Assembly: GCF_008728515.1 (NCBI RefSeq)
Contig: NC_044977.1
Coordinates: forward strand, 6,781,501-6,845,500
Source: Papio anubis
Lineage: Eukaryota; Chordata; Mammalia; Primates; Cercopithecidae
DNA length: 64,000 bases
Reading direction: 5' to 3'
Under the pieces are notes generated by a model. It made no database searches, was not told where the DNA came from, and saw only the letters and a program-made list of their open reading frames with translations. The stretch's first letter is position 1. Every line of letters begins with the position of its first letter. The translations under genes were made by a program, and so were the position numbers. Positions 1-10,331 of this stretch are shown piece after piece.

Positions 1-307
1 TTAATCTCTTGACCATGTAACCTGTGAGCTTTGGAAAGGTCTTCACCAAAATTCTTTGCTCTTGACCCTGTCTAGTTGTCACACTGCCATTCTTAACCCC
101 TTCAGGAAGCATTTCAGAAAGTCTAGTAACAGAGTTATTCCCTTTTTCCTTATTTTCCTTCACCACTCGTTATTGGGGAAAAGAGAACCTCTGAACTTAA
201 TATTATAGTAAGTAAGTTTCCACAGATCACAAAGTAATGATGGCTAATAGCAAATGCTCACCTATTAGAAAGTGACCCAGTGAACATACACTGATATAAT
301 AAACTTT
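1..307. other. anonymous AT-rich non-coding flank
   Basis: No open frame of note, no recognisable repeat and no RNA gene is visible. The sequence is AT-rich single-copy-looking DNA that leads into a microsatellite. Confidence 0.5.
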
Positions 308-480
308 CTCTCTCTATATATATATACACACACACATACACACACATATATATGTGTATATGTGTATATATATATGATGTATATGTAATATACATGGTGG
401 TATATAAATAATATGTGTATGTTATTTATAAATAGCATGGTGGTATATAAATATGTATAAAAATGTATACATCATATATA
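308..480. repeat. complex TC/TA/CA/TG microsatellite with a spaced 17-bp repeat
   Basis: A TC run passes into (TA)n, then (CA)n, then (TA)n with TG interruptions (308-376). The following TA-rich sequence contains CATGGTGGTATATAAAT twice, starting at 393 and 436. This 43-bp spacing suggests a local slippage or short tandem duplication at the edge of the microsatellite. No protein or RNA function is suggested. Confidence 0.85.
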
Positions 481-1030
481 TGTAACTTTGAAACAGTTCA
501 AAGAATAATAAAATACAAATGAAATATTGAAATATTGGCATACTTTTGCTAGAAACTATTGAGAAAGTTTCTGGCTCTATAAATATGTTTGAAACACGAA
601 GAACAACCGAGAGAGGTCCTTTCTATAGAAGCCCGTGCTATAAAATGGTAAAATGATTGAGAGAAACACAACAACAACTTTTTCTTTATTTTGAATATTG
701 TTTGAGCTCTTTCACAGCGTGATTTTTACATTAAAATGTTAAAACCGATGAATACTGAAGGATATTGAGACTTGGAGTCTTCTTACAAAGGTAAAGACCA
801 AATTCCTTCTCCTGATAAAAACAAAAGCTTAAATTGTCTGATTTTCTTTTGCACTTCTCCATTTCACATAAACTACCTTCAGCCAAAAACAGTGTTTATT
901 CTTCTTAGGTAATAGTAAAGGATCCAGAAGAAAAAAGGAAGATGCTACAATTTTCATAGATAAAGAAGATATAAATTAACCAGCCATTATTCTCTAGCAA
1001 AAATCTAGAATTGTTTATTAAATGAAAGAT
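481..1030. other. non-coding stretch without recognised features
   Basis: AT-rich sequence between the microsatellite and the LTR. I see no splice-bounded open frame, RNA gene or classifiable repeat. Confidence 0.45.
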
Positions 1031-1210
1031 GTGATAATTGGATGAAACAGACAAACTAGCGTTAGCAGCGGACAAATTCATAGGCTGATAGGAGCAGGTC
1101 TCCGGTGAAACCTAACCTTCAAGCCAAAGATAGCCTGAAGCCTGAAAACCCGCCTGCCAGTTTCCGGTAGAATCCACGACCTGGAGTGAGAACTTCCTTG
1201 ATACCTTTCA

Positions 1211-1317
1211 CCCAATCAAATGGTGGTTTCCAGCCCCACCCATGGACCGATCAGCATGCAAGTCTTCTTCCCCATGGACCAATCAGCATGCACCTCCCCC
1301 ATTCTGAGCCCATAAAA
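1211..1317 (+). promoter_or_regulatory. LTR core promoter: repeated CCAAT-type motifs and TATA-like box
   Basis: CCAATCA occurs at 1212. A tandem pair of near-identical blocks begins at 1240 (CCATGGACCGATCAGCATGC) and 1272 (CCATGGACCAATCAGCATGC), with a 32-bp period. The second block has an intact CCAAT and the first has CGAT in its place. A TATA-like ATAAAA lies at 1312. Duplicated CCAAT blocks upstream of TATA are common in primate ERV1 LTRs. Present activity is unknown. Confidence 0.55.
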
Positions 1318-1400
1318 ACCCCAGACTCAGCCACACGTTGGGACTACCCACCAGCCTCCCACTTTGGGTCTCCTCTTTGCTAAGAGCTGTTCTGTCACTC

Positions 1401-1406
1401 AATAAA
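1401..1406 (+). terminator. LTR polyadenylation hexamer AATAAA
   Basis: AATAAA sits about 90 bp downstream of the LTR TATA-like box, in the context CACTCAATAAAACTC. This is the usual arrangement at the U3/R region of ERV1 LTRs. Confidence 0.6.
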
Positions 1407-2409
1407 ACTCTTCTCTGCCTTGCTTACCCATCAACTGTTCATGTAACCTCATTCTTCCAGGACAGTGAGACAAGAACTCAAGACCTGTGCAACGGCAGGT
1501 GCAAAAAGGTCTGTACACTTTTCTGGACAGCTCACTGAGCTGCAGGTGGTAACATGCTTCCCTTTGCTGGGCTGCAGAAGTGAAGAGCAGCAACACTTTT
1601 GGGATACCAGACCTCGGGATTCCCTGAGCCAGATCTGTAACACTATAGACCTCCCACCCTCTGCATTGGGTGGCTGCTCCATGGGAGAGGAAGTTGAGGT
1701 GGGGCCAGGCCAGCCCAGGAACTGTGGGCCAGAGTGAGATGGTGGGACTGAACTAGCTGAAACATGTCCCTCCTGCTCACTGAGCTGGGGGCAGTGGGTA
1801 CAAGAGAGCTGTAGCACAACCCCCAATCCCTTGGAACTCTGCAGTTGCTGGTCTCTGCAGTAGAAGCCACTTGCCGTACACCTGGTCCAGCTGCACCTTT
1901 GCATGAAGCCAGCGTCTGGACTGGTGCCTGGAGCTGCCCACCCAGCCACAGCAGCCAGTGTGCCTGGCCATGTGTAGTGGCTGGATCCTGCACTTGCTCA
2001 CTCATACACACCTCGCCACTCAGCACCTGGCTCTCCCTTGGTGGGCATGGGATCCAGGCCAGTAGCATGAGCTGAGTGAAGCCTGCCAGACCAAATGGGT
2101 GGAACAAACCCAGCATGTGAAAGCAAAACTCAAGAAGAGGCATTGCTGGTTAGAGGTTTCCAGTTGGCAAAGCAACACCTGAAGGATCTTGTGACAGTAG
2201 ATATGAGCATATGTTTTCTCAAAAGAAATCATGCCACTTTTCTTTTCTTTTCTATTTGTCAATGCATTGCCAAAATCTTAGTGTGGGGAAGATAGAGGAC
2301 CAACCTTCACAAAAATCTTTATGATTTTGTGAATATTATGTATGCTATATCAATGCATGATTAGCTAAATGTATTTTTAACTTGTTAAAAGGTTATATAA
2401 AAGATTTTT

Positions 2410-2709
2410 GGCCAGGTGTGGTGGGTCACGCCTGTAATTCCAGCACTTTGAGAAGCCAAGGTGGGTGGATCACCTGAGGTGAGAAGTTCGAGACCAGACT
2501 GACCAACGGGTGAAATCCCATCTCTACGAAAAATACAAAATTAGCTGGGTGTGTTGGCAGTTGACTATAATTCCAGCTACGTGGGAGCCTGAGGTGGGAG
2601 AATCACTTGAACCCAGGAGGCAGAGGTTGTAGTGAGCCGAAATCATGCCATTACACTCCAGCCTGGGCAATAAGAGCGAAACTGTGTCTCAAAAGAAAAA
2701 AAAAAAAAA
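2410..2709 (+). mobile_element. AluS-like SINE, full length
   Basis: It begins GGCCAGGTGTGGTGG, keeps the left arm, middle A-rich linker (AAAAATACAAAATTAG) and right arm, and ends in a 3' A-rich tail at about 2690-2709. Many scattered substitutions away from AluY place it as AluS. No clear TSD is visible. Confidence 0.9.
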
Positions 2710-2844
2710 GTTTTTTTTGAAGGTCAACGTTAAGCTGAGAGGACATCTCTAGTAAAGACTTTTGTTCTATTACAATGACTACATTTATTAATGTCTTCAA
2801 TTAAAAAAAATAAAATATACTTCCCAAATTTGCATTTTTTTGTA

Positions 2845-3010
2845 TTTATTCAACAAACATTTAATTTATTAACTGCCTAGCTCAAAGATAAAGAAGACAC
2901 AATTCTTATCCTTGAGAAACTCAGAGACTAGTAGTGAAGACAGACATAAATAAAAGCCTACCATACAATGTGGAAGTGCTGTAATGAATGCCTATGTCTG
3001 TGATTCAATG
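2845..3010 (-). repeat. L2-like LINE remnant (reverse orientation)
   Basis: The order TTTATTCAACAAACATTTA, then a block resembling 'cttgagaaactcagagactagt', then a run ending in AATAAAAG matches the reverse complement of the L2 3' end (terminal AATAAATATTTGTTGAATGAA motif). Highly diverged; boundaries and family are tentative. Confidence 0.45.
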
Positions 3011-4705
3011 GGAAAACGAGTGCATTGTATGACAGAAGTGATGTATTGATTACAAGATCAATAAGAATCAATAGGTGAAGACTGCAAAAAAAAAAATCAA
3101 ACAAAATTTTAGAGTGGATTTGTGTATGCTCAGCACTCAAAATGAAGAAGAAAAACCTTTTAAAATACAGTTTACAAATTTGACCACATCCGGACTGTTC
3201 TAACTCTGAGTAGAACTCTCAAAATTGTATCTGGGTTGCCAAAGTTTTGTGACATGATAATATTGAGTTATAAAGAAAATGGGACTGTTTAGCACAGAAA
3301 AAAATGTTTTATGGGGCACATAGATACATGAGAATCATCTCTAAATTTTGAATAGCTGTCATATTAAAAAATTACATATTTCCACACTGTAGAACTAAGG
3401 TGCCCTGAAATGTTGCAGGGAAGAAATTTTCGATATGACACAAAGCACTGTTTTCTAATAAAGAGAATGATTCAGGAATTAAAAGAGCTTCTAAACTTAC
3501 TCTTTCTGAGTGTACTCAATTTAGAGATGGCATATGATTTGTCATGGTTGTTGCAGTGTGACTTGATGCACTGGGTGGGAGAAGGAACTAAAACTCATCT
3601 CTCTCTTTTCCTCTCTCTCTCTCGTTCTGTCTGTCTCTCACACACAGACACACACACAAACACAAATCAAACATGAATTTATTTGCTGAAACATTCTCAA
3701 CATTCACATATGCACACAGTAGATTATATCAACAAAGTCACAGTAACTGTGTGCAGAAGAGATTATTGGAATGGCCTGCTTAATCTTTGAAACTGGAACT
3801 ATTATTTAGGCAGGGAAAATATTAGGACCTCTAGAATGGTAGCTTATAGTAGTAGCATCTAATCTGTCTTGCTACAAATTTCTGTTTTATTTTTCACCTT
3901 ATTTATAGACCTTTGCCGAGTTCCCCAGTCCCAAACCCATTTTCACACTTTGATTTCTATTTACAACCATGTTTTTAAAATGTGTTTGCTTGTTTGCTTG
4001 TTTTTAAACCTGTGTCTGAGTCCTTATCATTGAGTTCTGCTTCGTTCCCCACCTTTTCTAAGAGCCCATCATCCCTGTTTTCTAATCCATTACTTCTAAG
4101 TACTTAGTTGCTGCATTTTCAGACTGATAACAATGCCTAGGTCCCACTTGTTTGTTATTGGCCGTTCCTGGAACCAGTTTCCTATTTTTTATATTAGTGT
4201 TGATTTCTGAGCAGGTCTCCCCAACATTCTCGAACCATTTTTGAAGGTTACTTACTTTAGAGTCCCAGCTATTGGCCTCCTGCCTCTCCCTGTAAATATA
4301 ATAGTATAAACTTGAAAATAGAATGGCCAAAGTAATATAAAATCTCATGGAGCAGTAAAAATCTAATATTATAGGAAAATGGAATAAAGAATTTAGATAT
4401 TTAAATTACTTACAATTGGAAGAGACAAAAAATGAAAGAACTTTTACAAATATGAAAACTAATACATCTAAATCATGAGTGTGTTTAGATCACTTATGTG
4501 TCTTCCTTAGTAATCACTAAATTCTTTACATCATTTGTCATATGTTTTTATATCATTAGCCAAGTATATATGCTAGCATTATTTTAATTTTAAGTGATGT
4601 ATGCCAACATGTGAAACTGGCTGAGCATAAGTAGGTTTGGAGAGGCAAGGTTCTTTCTGTTACAGAAACTTATTTTGATATAGCAACAAAACAGTAATTT
4701 TGCTT
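3011..4705. other. non-coding stretch, one simple repeat inside
   Basis: Apart from the CT/CA repeat at 3599-3667 I see no recognisable gene, RNA or repeat. The longest frames (3410-3676 plus, 4082-4348 minus) lack any family signature and look like chance. Confidence 0.45.
3599..3667. repeat. (TC)n/(CA)n simple repeat
   Basis: TCTCTC runs with TTCC and GTTCTG interruptions change into ACACAC-rich sequence on the same strand. It is a compound microsatellite. It also creates the low-complexity end of the open frame at 3410-3676, another reason to regard that frame as spurious. Confidence 0.85.
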
Positions 4706-4785
4706 TTAGGTTAGTGCAAAAGTAATTGCCGTTTTTGTCATTGAAAGTAATGGCAAAAACTGCAATTGCTTTTGTACCAACCTAA
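4706..4785 (+). mobile_element. MADE1 miniature mariner element, complete 80 bp
   Basis: The element begins TTAGGTTAGTGCAAAAGTAA and ends with the near-inverse TTTTGTACCAACCTAA. It is 80 bp long, the canonical MADE1 length, and is an almost perfect palindrome centred near 4745. MADE1 is a non-autonomous copy of the Hsmar1 mariner that integrates at TA. In primates, transcribed MADE1 hairpins are the source of the miR-548 family. Whether this copy is transcribed or processed cannot be judged from sequence. Confidence 0.93.
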
Positions 4786-5051
4786 TATTTTCTACAGCAA
4801 ATGGGGACTCAGTCTCTTGAAGCTGCAGCATTCAAAAACCAAGTAGAAAAAAAGTGAGAATATAAGTTTCCATTAATTTCAACCTGTTATTTTTTGTGTG
4901 TGGTCTTAATAGAAAAAGACAAGTTCTCCTGAAAAGTAGCACCTATTAGCAAAGATGATTTTAATGTTTTTAAAGAAGCAAGGCTTATTAGTCAGTTTTT
5001 ATTAGATAAGTCTATGGTAATAACCCCCACATTTCAGGGTCATACATTAGG
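4786..5051. other. non-coding spacer
   Basis: AT-rich sequence between MADE1 and the next Alu; nothing recognised. Confidence 0.4.
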
Positions 5052-5063
5052 AAAGATTTATAG

Positions 5064-5366
5064 GCCAGGCACAGTGGCTCATGCCTGTAATCCTAGCACT
5101 CTGGGAGGCCGAGGCCAAGGTTGGAGCATAACAAGGTCAGGAGACCAAGACCAGCCTGGCCAACATGGTGAAACCCCATCTCTACTAAACGTACAAAAAA
5201 TAGCTGGGTGTGATGGTGTACGTCTGTAGTCCCAGCTACTCGGGAGGCTGAGGCAGGAGAATCGCTTGAACCCGGGAGGCAGAGGTTGCAGTGAGCTGAG
5301 ATTGTGCCACTCCACTCAGCCTGGCAAAGAAGTGAGACTCCATCTCAAATAATAATAATAATAGTA
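5064..5366 (+). mobile_element. AluS-like SINE with perfect 12-bp TSD
   Basis: A dimeric Alu starting GCCAGGCACAGTGGCTC and ending in an (AAT)n tail. AAAGATTTATAG flanks it exactly at 5052-5063 and 5367-5378, so both insertion ends are defined. The left arm has a small local rearrangement around 5112-5130 relative to ordinary Alus. Age is S-like by divergence. Confidence 0.93.
5346..5363. repeat. (AAT)n microsatellite in Alu tail
   Basis: AATAATAATAATAATAG directly follows the Alu CATCTCA end; it has grown from the poly(A) tail. Confidence 0.85.
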
Positions 5367-5378
5367 AAAGATTTATAG

Positions 5379-6970
5379 CTAATTCATATGACATGTTGGC
5401 TATATGTTGACTACAGACATGCAGCTCCACATCACTTGACTTTCCACCTGGGGTCCAGTCTAGGAGTATAGCTTTTACTTTGGTTGTATGTGCAAAGGAA
5501 AAGGGACCAGGATGGGCCATATCATGACTCTTCCAAACTCCTGACTGGGGGTGGCATCCCTTACTTCTACTAATATTCTATTGGCTAGAAACCTAAGTCA
5601 CATGACCACAGGGCAGGGAAGCACACTACTTAAATGAAGGTACGAACTGCCTGGAATATATAATCTCTTTATCGATAAGGAAGGAAATAATTAAAACAAA
5701 AATGCTAATCTACTGTCTGCTGTCTAGCTTTCATGTATTCATTTCGTAACTCTGCATGCAAACCACATTTACACGTGTATAGGGAAGATGTCATAAAACT
5801 GCTATTCCATCAAGACTCAGATTTGAAGTAAAGGATTTGGAGCTAACATGTACATTAGGTCTGGATGTGGCTCTTTTTCATCTGGATACCTAAAAACTAA
5901 AGGATGAGAACATAGAATGGTAAAGGAGGGACAGGTATCTTCTATAAATACTTATCATTTTCTTCAGAAAATGGAAGTTAATAATTACTAATCCACAAGA
6001 AATCTAAAAATATTTTGGGAAAGATGTTTTAAGAACCCTCTCTCCTGGTTGCAGAACATATTTCTTTTTAATGCCCAGATTCTACACCCTGTGATTAGCT
6101 CTCAGATTTTTCCTCCAGGAGGCTCTTCATTGTCCATTTTATTCTTGGTCAAATTTGAAGAAGACATTGGAGAATAGGCTATCCTTGGGGGCTGAGTAAC
6201 TTTCCAAGGTAGCTTTCTGTTCACAACTGTTGATGTCTCACACAAAATCTACCTTCTTTGGGAAAAAATGATGATGAAATACAATAGATCATCCAGGTGG
6301 TATTAACAGTGCCAAGCCACCCTCTGATCATGGTTTCAAATTACCTTTGTGCAGAGACCATAAAACTGAGATCAAGAGATGGCCAAGGCAACTGTTATTA
6401 GACAGATCGAAATACTCTTGCTACAATCAGTGTTTGGTCTGTGATTTGACGTGTTCACTTTGCTTAGAAGCCTAAGGAACTGATTAGAAGCAAATATTGA
6501 AAGCAACTATGTGACAATTAATAAAATTGTACTATCAGGCAATCCACAAGCTGAGGAAAGAGAAACTAATTGTTGCTCAGATTGTATAAAAAGCTCTGCA
6601 TCTGCATACTAGCAACAGTAAGTGAACTGTTGAAGAAGAGTAGACCCTGAAAGATGAGCCTTCAGAAGAGGCATTCTTTATAGCATGCATTGTAGAAATT
6701 GCAATGGAGGGCAAATGAAACATAGGTTCATCACATATCAGAAGCCTATGAAAGATGGGTTTTCTGCCATTGCAATTAAAGGAATATTAAATAAGATAAA
6801 ATTTCCTCCATTATACCTACTTGTATTAATTATTAATTATCTAAAAAGTATGTTATGTATCAAGATACAAGGATTAATTCTTTAAATTGAGAACAAGTTT
6901 CTTATTTTACGGATTTTTTTTTCTTTTTACTGCAGAGAACTATAGTAGGTAGAGAAATGTTGACGAAGAT
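5379..6970. other. non-coding stretch, no gene recognised
   Basis: Frames at 6685-6885 and elsewhere are short and featureless. A short piece near 5570-5600 (TCTATTGGCTAG, then GTCACATGACCACA) resembles an ancient repeat also glimpsed near 28,880, but I cannot assign it. Confidence 0.4.
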
Positions 6971-6974
6971 GTCT

Positions 6975-7485
6975 CCTATCCTCACTTGGGCACATGGTAG
7001 GTGTAGTAGATTGCAGAAATTGTTGAAATTTTTCATCCTTCTATGGAATCAGGGCTTTTGCTATGTGCCCCAGTTTCTTTTACTAAAGAGACAAAGTATT
7101 ATTTTTCTTCATCTTGGATTTCTGTTTGACTATGTGACTTGCTTTGGTCATTTTTTTAAAACAAAGAATTTTCACTGTGTCAGTTCCAACTCTAGATGTT
7201 AGAGAGACTTTCATATATCTGCTTATCTCACTGCACTTCTACGTTTGTTATGAGCAGAACACGCCTGGGCAGACTTATGTCTCAAGAAGAAGAAAGATAT
7301 TGGAAGTAGACCTGAACTCCTGAGGTCTGACCAGGACCAATAACAATATTCAGTACCTTCCAACCAAGCCCAGTCTAGATCAGTCATTATCCAGTACGTC
7401 CATAGAACCATACGCTTAATGAAATTGTATTGTGTGTTACATTTACTGTGGCTGTAGTTGGGTAATGCAGTAGAATGACATCTCT
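6975..7485 (+). repeat. possible old MaLR-type LTR or other ancient repeat
   Basis: Pieces in order (ACTTGCTTTGGTCA, GAGCAGAACACGCCTGGGCAG, and a 3' part near TTGTGTGTTACATTTACTGTGGC) are reminiscent of very old LTRs of the MLT1 kind ending in a 'gttatgcag' region. Divergence is high. Both family and boundaries are uncertain, and the three small frames over it show no protein signature. Confidence 0.3.
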
Positions 7486-7846
7486 CTGCATTTTTAAAAC
7501 CTAGTCTTGGTCATGTGTGTTCTTTTGCCAATAAAATTTTAGAAACCAATATGCAATTTGCAGATCTTTCTGTGCCATGACAACAGAAGTATTCTGAAGA
7601 AAGGAAGTTCCATTAATCTGGATCTCTATGTGAAGAAAAGATAAAGCAGAACCAAGATAGATATCTGCCATTAAAAAACACATATTGTTTCTATTAGACC
7701 AACCTAATTGGTAAAATAAGTGTGTTTTTTTCTTTACAAAATATTTAAGGGTAGAAAAATTAAATGTAACATAGTCTAAAATAAGATGATTGCTATCAAA
7801 ATATTATGGAAGGAAAAAGAAGAACTGACAATAACAAAATAGTTGG
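7486..7846. other. non-coding spacer
   Basis: AT-rich sequence without recognisable features. Confidence 0.4.
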
Positions 7847-7848
7847 TA

Positions 7849-8160
7849 AGCTGGGTGAGGTGGCTCGTGCCTATAATCCCAGCACATTGAGAGGCTGAGG
7901 CAGGCAGATTGTTTGAGCTCAGAATTTTGAGACCAGCCTGGGTAACACGGCAAGACTCGGTCTCTACAAAAAATACAAATTAGCTGGGTGTGGTGGTGCA
8001 TGCCTGTAGTCCCAGGTACTTGGGAGGCTGAGGTGAAAGGATCGCTTGATTTCAGGAGTGGGAGGCTGCAGTGATCTGTGGTCCCGCCACTGCACTCCAG
8101 CCTGGCCAACAGAGTGAAACCCTGTTTCAGAAAAACAAAACAAAAACAAATAAAATAATA
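7849..8160 (+). mobile_element. AluJ-like SINE
   Basis: A diverged full-length Alu with J-type features: GAGACCAGCCTGGGTAACACGGCAAGAC in the left arm, no 31-bp right-arm loss, and a decayed AAAACAAAACAAAAAC tail. It is one of the older Alus in the window. A weak TSD-like match exists (AAAATAGTTGGTA before, AAAATAATAGGTTA after). Confidence 0.88.
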
Positions 8161-9190
8161 GGTTATGAAAATATTTGGTCAATTGAAATAGTATAAAATA
8201 AAAATAAGTATCCACTTTCTGCATGTTCTGATGAAGAATTTTAAATCTAATCTCATGGTTGTATACTCTGAATGAATGATAATGACTTATTTTCTCTAAG
8301 CAGGCAATTAGAACATTTTAATGGTGCATAAGGGGTTTATTTAGCTCACAAAACTATATTGAGTATTGATCTTTTTTTGTACCTGCTTCCTTATAAAGTA
8401 AAAATCTAGGCTTAAAAAAATAAATTCGATTCTACTATATCCTAAATAGTGGTAAAAAGAATCAACGTTGCAAAAATATATGGATAGTTAAGGACAGTCA
8501 CCCAGAAACAAGAAAAAGAACATACACCTGCATAAACCAGGTGCTAAAACAAATTGCTCTTTCATGAATATTTAATATGTGTCATCTTCTATGTTAAGCA
8601 CTTTTCATTCATTATCTCATTCATAATTGAGTTAAGTATGGTAATCACCAGTTTTAGACCACGATAAGGGGGGACCCATGCCCTTTAGCTGGGGCACTCG
8701 TGCTTTAGCAGGCTCCACTCTGTCTTCCGGACACATCCCTCTTTCCAAGGTGTAAGGAGACTGAGGTGTCAAATGGATATGCCTCCTTGTAACTCATATT
8801 CTGCATGTTAGACTACGATGTAAGTAACACTGTATTTTGAAACTCGTTGTCCAAAATATCCCACATCTACTTCCAAGGCTTGGGCAATCCTCTTATGGGT
8901 GTCCATTCTTCCAAGTATTTACCAAGTTGCCAGGGTGTGTGTGCACAATTCTAGGTCCACATGATGTCCAAGAGGCAGTTGCTGGAGGAGATGCAGATGC
9001 AGGTTGGTGGTTCTGGCTGTACCCTCACATGTGCTTTTAAGACCCTACATGGTCCATGAAAGCCCATGAAAGTGCCAGGTGCTAGGTGTCAAAGGGGAAT
9101 GAGCTGGACTCAGGCTGAGCTTCCTTGACTCACTACCTACGACATAGAATACCAATGAGTTCCAAGAATTTTTATTTAAAATCTGACCTA
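8161..9190. other. non-coding stretch; a GC-richer segment at 8,650-9,110
   Basis: The first part is AT-rich and anonymous. From about 8,650 the composition is richer in GC, with blocks such as GGGGCACTCGTGCTTTAGC, and it leads into an LTR12-like motif. It may be the decayed upstream part of the same LTR, but I cannot support a family. Confidence 0.35.
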
Positions 9191-9193
9191 TTG

Positions 9194-9270
9194 TGCAACC
9201 CGCTCGGGTCTCCTTCCACTCTGTGGAAGCTTTGTTCTTTCGATCTCCACACTGGATCTTACTGCTGCTA
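9194..9270 (+). mobile_element. LTR12/HERV9-like LTR fragment (R region)
   Basis: GCAACCCGCTCGGGTCTCC, TTCCACTCTGTGGAAGC and TTTGTTCTTTCGATCTCCAC occur in the order and spacing seen just upstream of the polyadenylation signal in HERV9-class LTRs, followed by ATCTTACTGCTGCT. The expected AATAAA is lost (CACTGGATCT in its place). Only the R-like segment is recognisable, so this is a fragment or a badly decayed solo LTR. Confidence 0.6.
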
Positions 9271-9384
9271 AAAATAATCTTACCTATCAAGTCAGCTCAA
9301 AAGTACTGTATGATGGTAGAAGCGTAAAAATCTTATTAACAGTTTATTAGCTTGATTTGTAACTTTAAAAAATATATCTGAACT

Positions 9385-9525
9385 GTGGATTTCCATTAGT
9401 ACTACTGTCCCATTGTACATATGAAAAGACTGGGCCAATTGCCTAATTTCACACACCTGTTAAAGGACAGAGCCAGAACTAAAGTGAAAACCTACAGGAC
9501 TGTAAAGCTCTGTGTGCTTGCCCAG
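9385..9525 (-). repeat. MIR-like SINE (reverse)
   Basis: ATGAAAAGACTGGGCC, a run like 'aatttcacacacctgttaaaggacagagccagaac' and a following block keep the order of a reverse-complement MIR core. Old and diverged. The chance frame 9421-9681 runs through it. Confidence 0.45.
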
Positions 9526-9750
9526 TTTAATTTCACACTTCCAGTGGATGAAATGATGAAACAAAGCAGGTATAAATTTGAGAGATATAAGAAGGATGAC
9601 AAGCTGTTTAATTTTACCAATTATGGTACAGATTATACATACATCGACTTGGGAGATATCTTAGTTCAAACCTTTCAGTGATTTATCTGTTTTACCATAG
9701 CTAGTCTGAAATCTCCCAGATTTTTAATAAAACTGTATAACTCATTCACC

Positions 9751-9870
9751 TTAGTGGCTATATATATGTGTGTGTGTATGTACATGTGTGTGTGTATATA
9801 CATATACACACATACATATAAATATATATTTTTATGTGTGTGTGTATGTGTGTGTGTGTGTATATACATA

Positions 9871-9903
<33 letters not shown>

Positions 9904-10087
9904 GAGATGGAGTATTGCTCTGTGCCCAGGCTGGAGTGCAGTGGCACTATCTCGGCTCCTCCCAGGTTCACACCATTCTCCTGCCTCAGCCTCCAGAGTA
10001 GCTGGGACTACAGGCGCCGCCACCACGCCCGGCTAATTTTTTGTAATTTTAGTAGAGAAGAGGTTTCGCCATGTTTAGTGGCTATAT
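9751..10087 (-). mobile_element. 5'-truncated Alu with a long expanded tail and 13-bp TSD
   Basis: TTAGTGGCTATAT occurs at 9751-9763 and again at 10075-10087. Between the copies lies first a TA/TG microsatellite (about 9760-9887), then a T run, then about 190 bp of Alu in reverse orientation that stops at TTTCGCCATGT. In element sense this is an Alu truncated at its 5' end, with poly(A) followed by about 130 bp of dinucleotide repeat inside the TSD. The microsatellite is therefore part of the insertion. AluY/S cannot be separated with so little sequence. Confidence 0.85.
9760..9887. repeat. (TA)n/(TG)n microsatellite derived from an Alu tail
   Basis: Alternating TATATA, TGTGTG and a short ACACAC section, ending in (TA)8-like sequence next to the Alu T run. 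It lies wholly between the Alu body and its left TSD. It yields the Y/I/C/V-rich frames on both strands here, which are not genes. Confidence 0.9.
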
Positions 10088-10193
10088 TTTTTATTTAACA
10101 AACAAAACAAAACAACTTTGTATCATTTGACCTCAGTTGCTATATTTTTCATTTAACAAACAAAACAAAACAACTTTATACCTCTAATGCCTT
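10079..10193. repeat. 58-bp near-perfect tandem duplication
   Basis: TATATTTTTTATTTAACAAA from 10083 and TATATTTTTCATTTAACAAA from 10141 begin two copies that both continue through ACAAAACAAAACAACTTT. The period is 58 bp and mismatches are few. The left copy directly abuts the right TSD of the preceding Alu. Confidence 0.85.
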
Positions 10194-10331
10194 ACACAGT
10201 GCCGAACACAAAGTAGGTATTCAATTAATATCACATCCCTCTTAAAAAGATACAAGCTCATAGAAGACATGTTTCTACCTTCATATGTTTACATAAATGA
10301 ATAAAAGAATAAATTTTAAAAAAGTATTAGT

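Larger units (their letters stand above)
1035..2200 (+). mobile_element. ERV1-type solo LTR, MER52-like
   Basis: The stretch is much more GC-rich than its surroundings. It has the order of parts expected of a gammaretrovirus-like LTR: two CCAAT-type motifs, a TATA-like CATAAAAACC at 1311, the hexamer AATAAA at 1401, then a long R/U5-like tail to about 2200. No retroviral internal sequence follows on either side, so it is a solo LTR left by recombination between the two LTRs of a provirus. The long downstream part is what makes me compare it with MER52. Open frames across it (for example 1449-1949 on the minus strand) are chance. The family name is a recollection and the ends are approximate; I found no convincing TSD. 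Confidence 0.65.

Noticed and set aside
1449..1949. 166-codon minus-strand frame and overlapping frames at 1643-2143
   Set aside because: They lie within the GC-rich LTR, overlap each other in different frames and have no domain or splice context; stop-codon scarcity follows from composition.
9675..10098. Y/I/C/V-rich frames on both strands
   Set aside because: They are translations of the TA/TG microsatellite and the reverse Alu.
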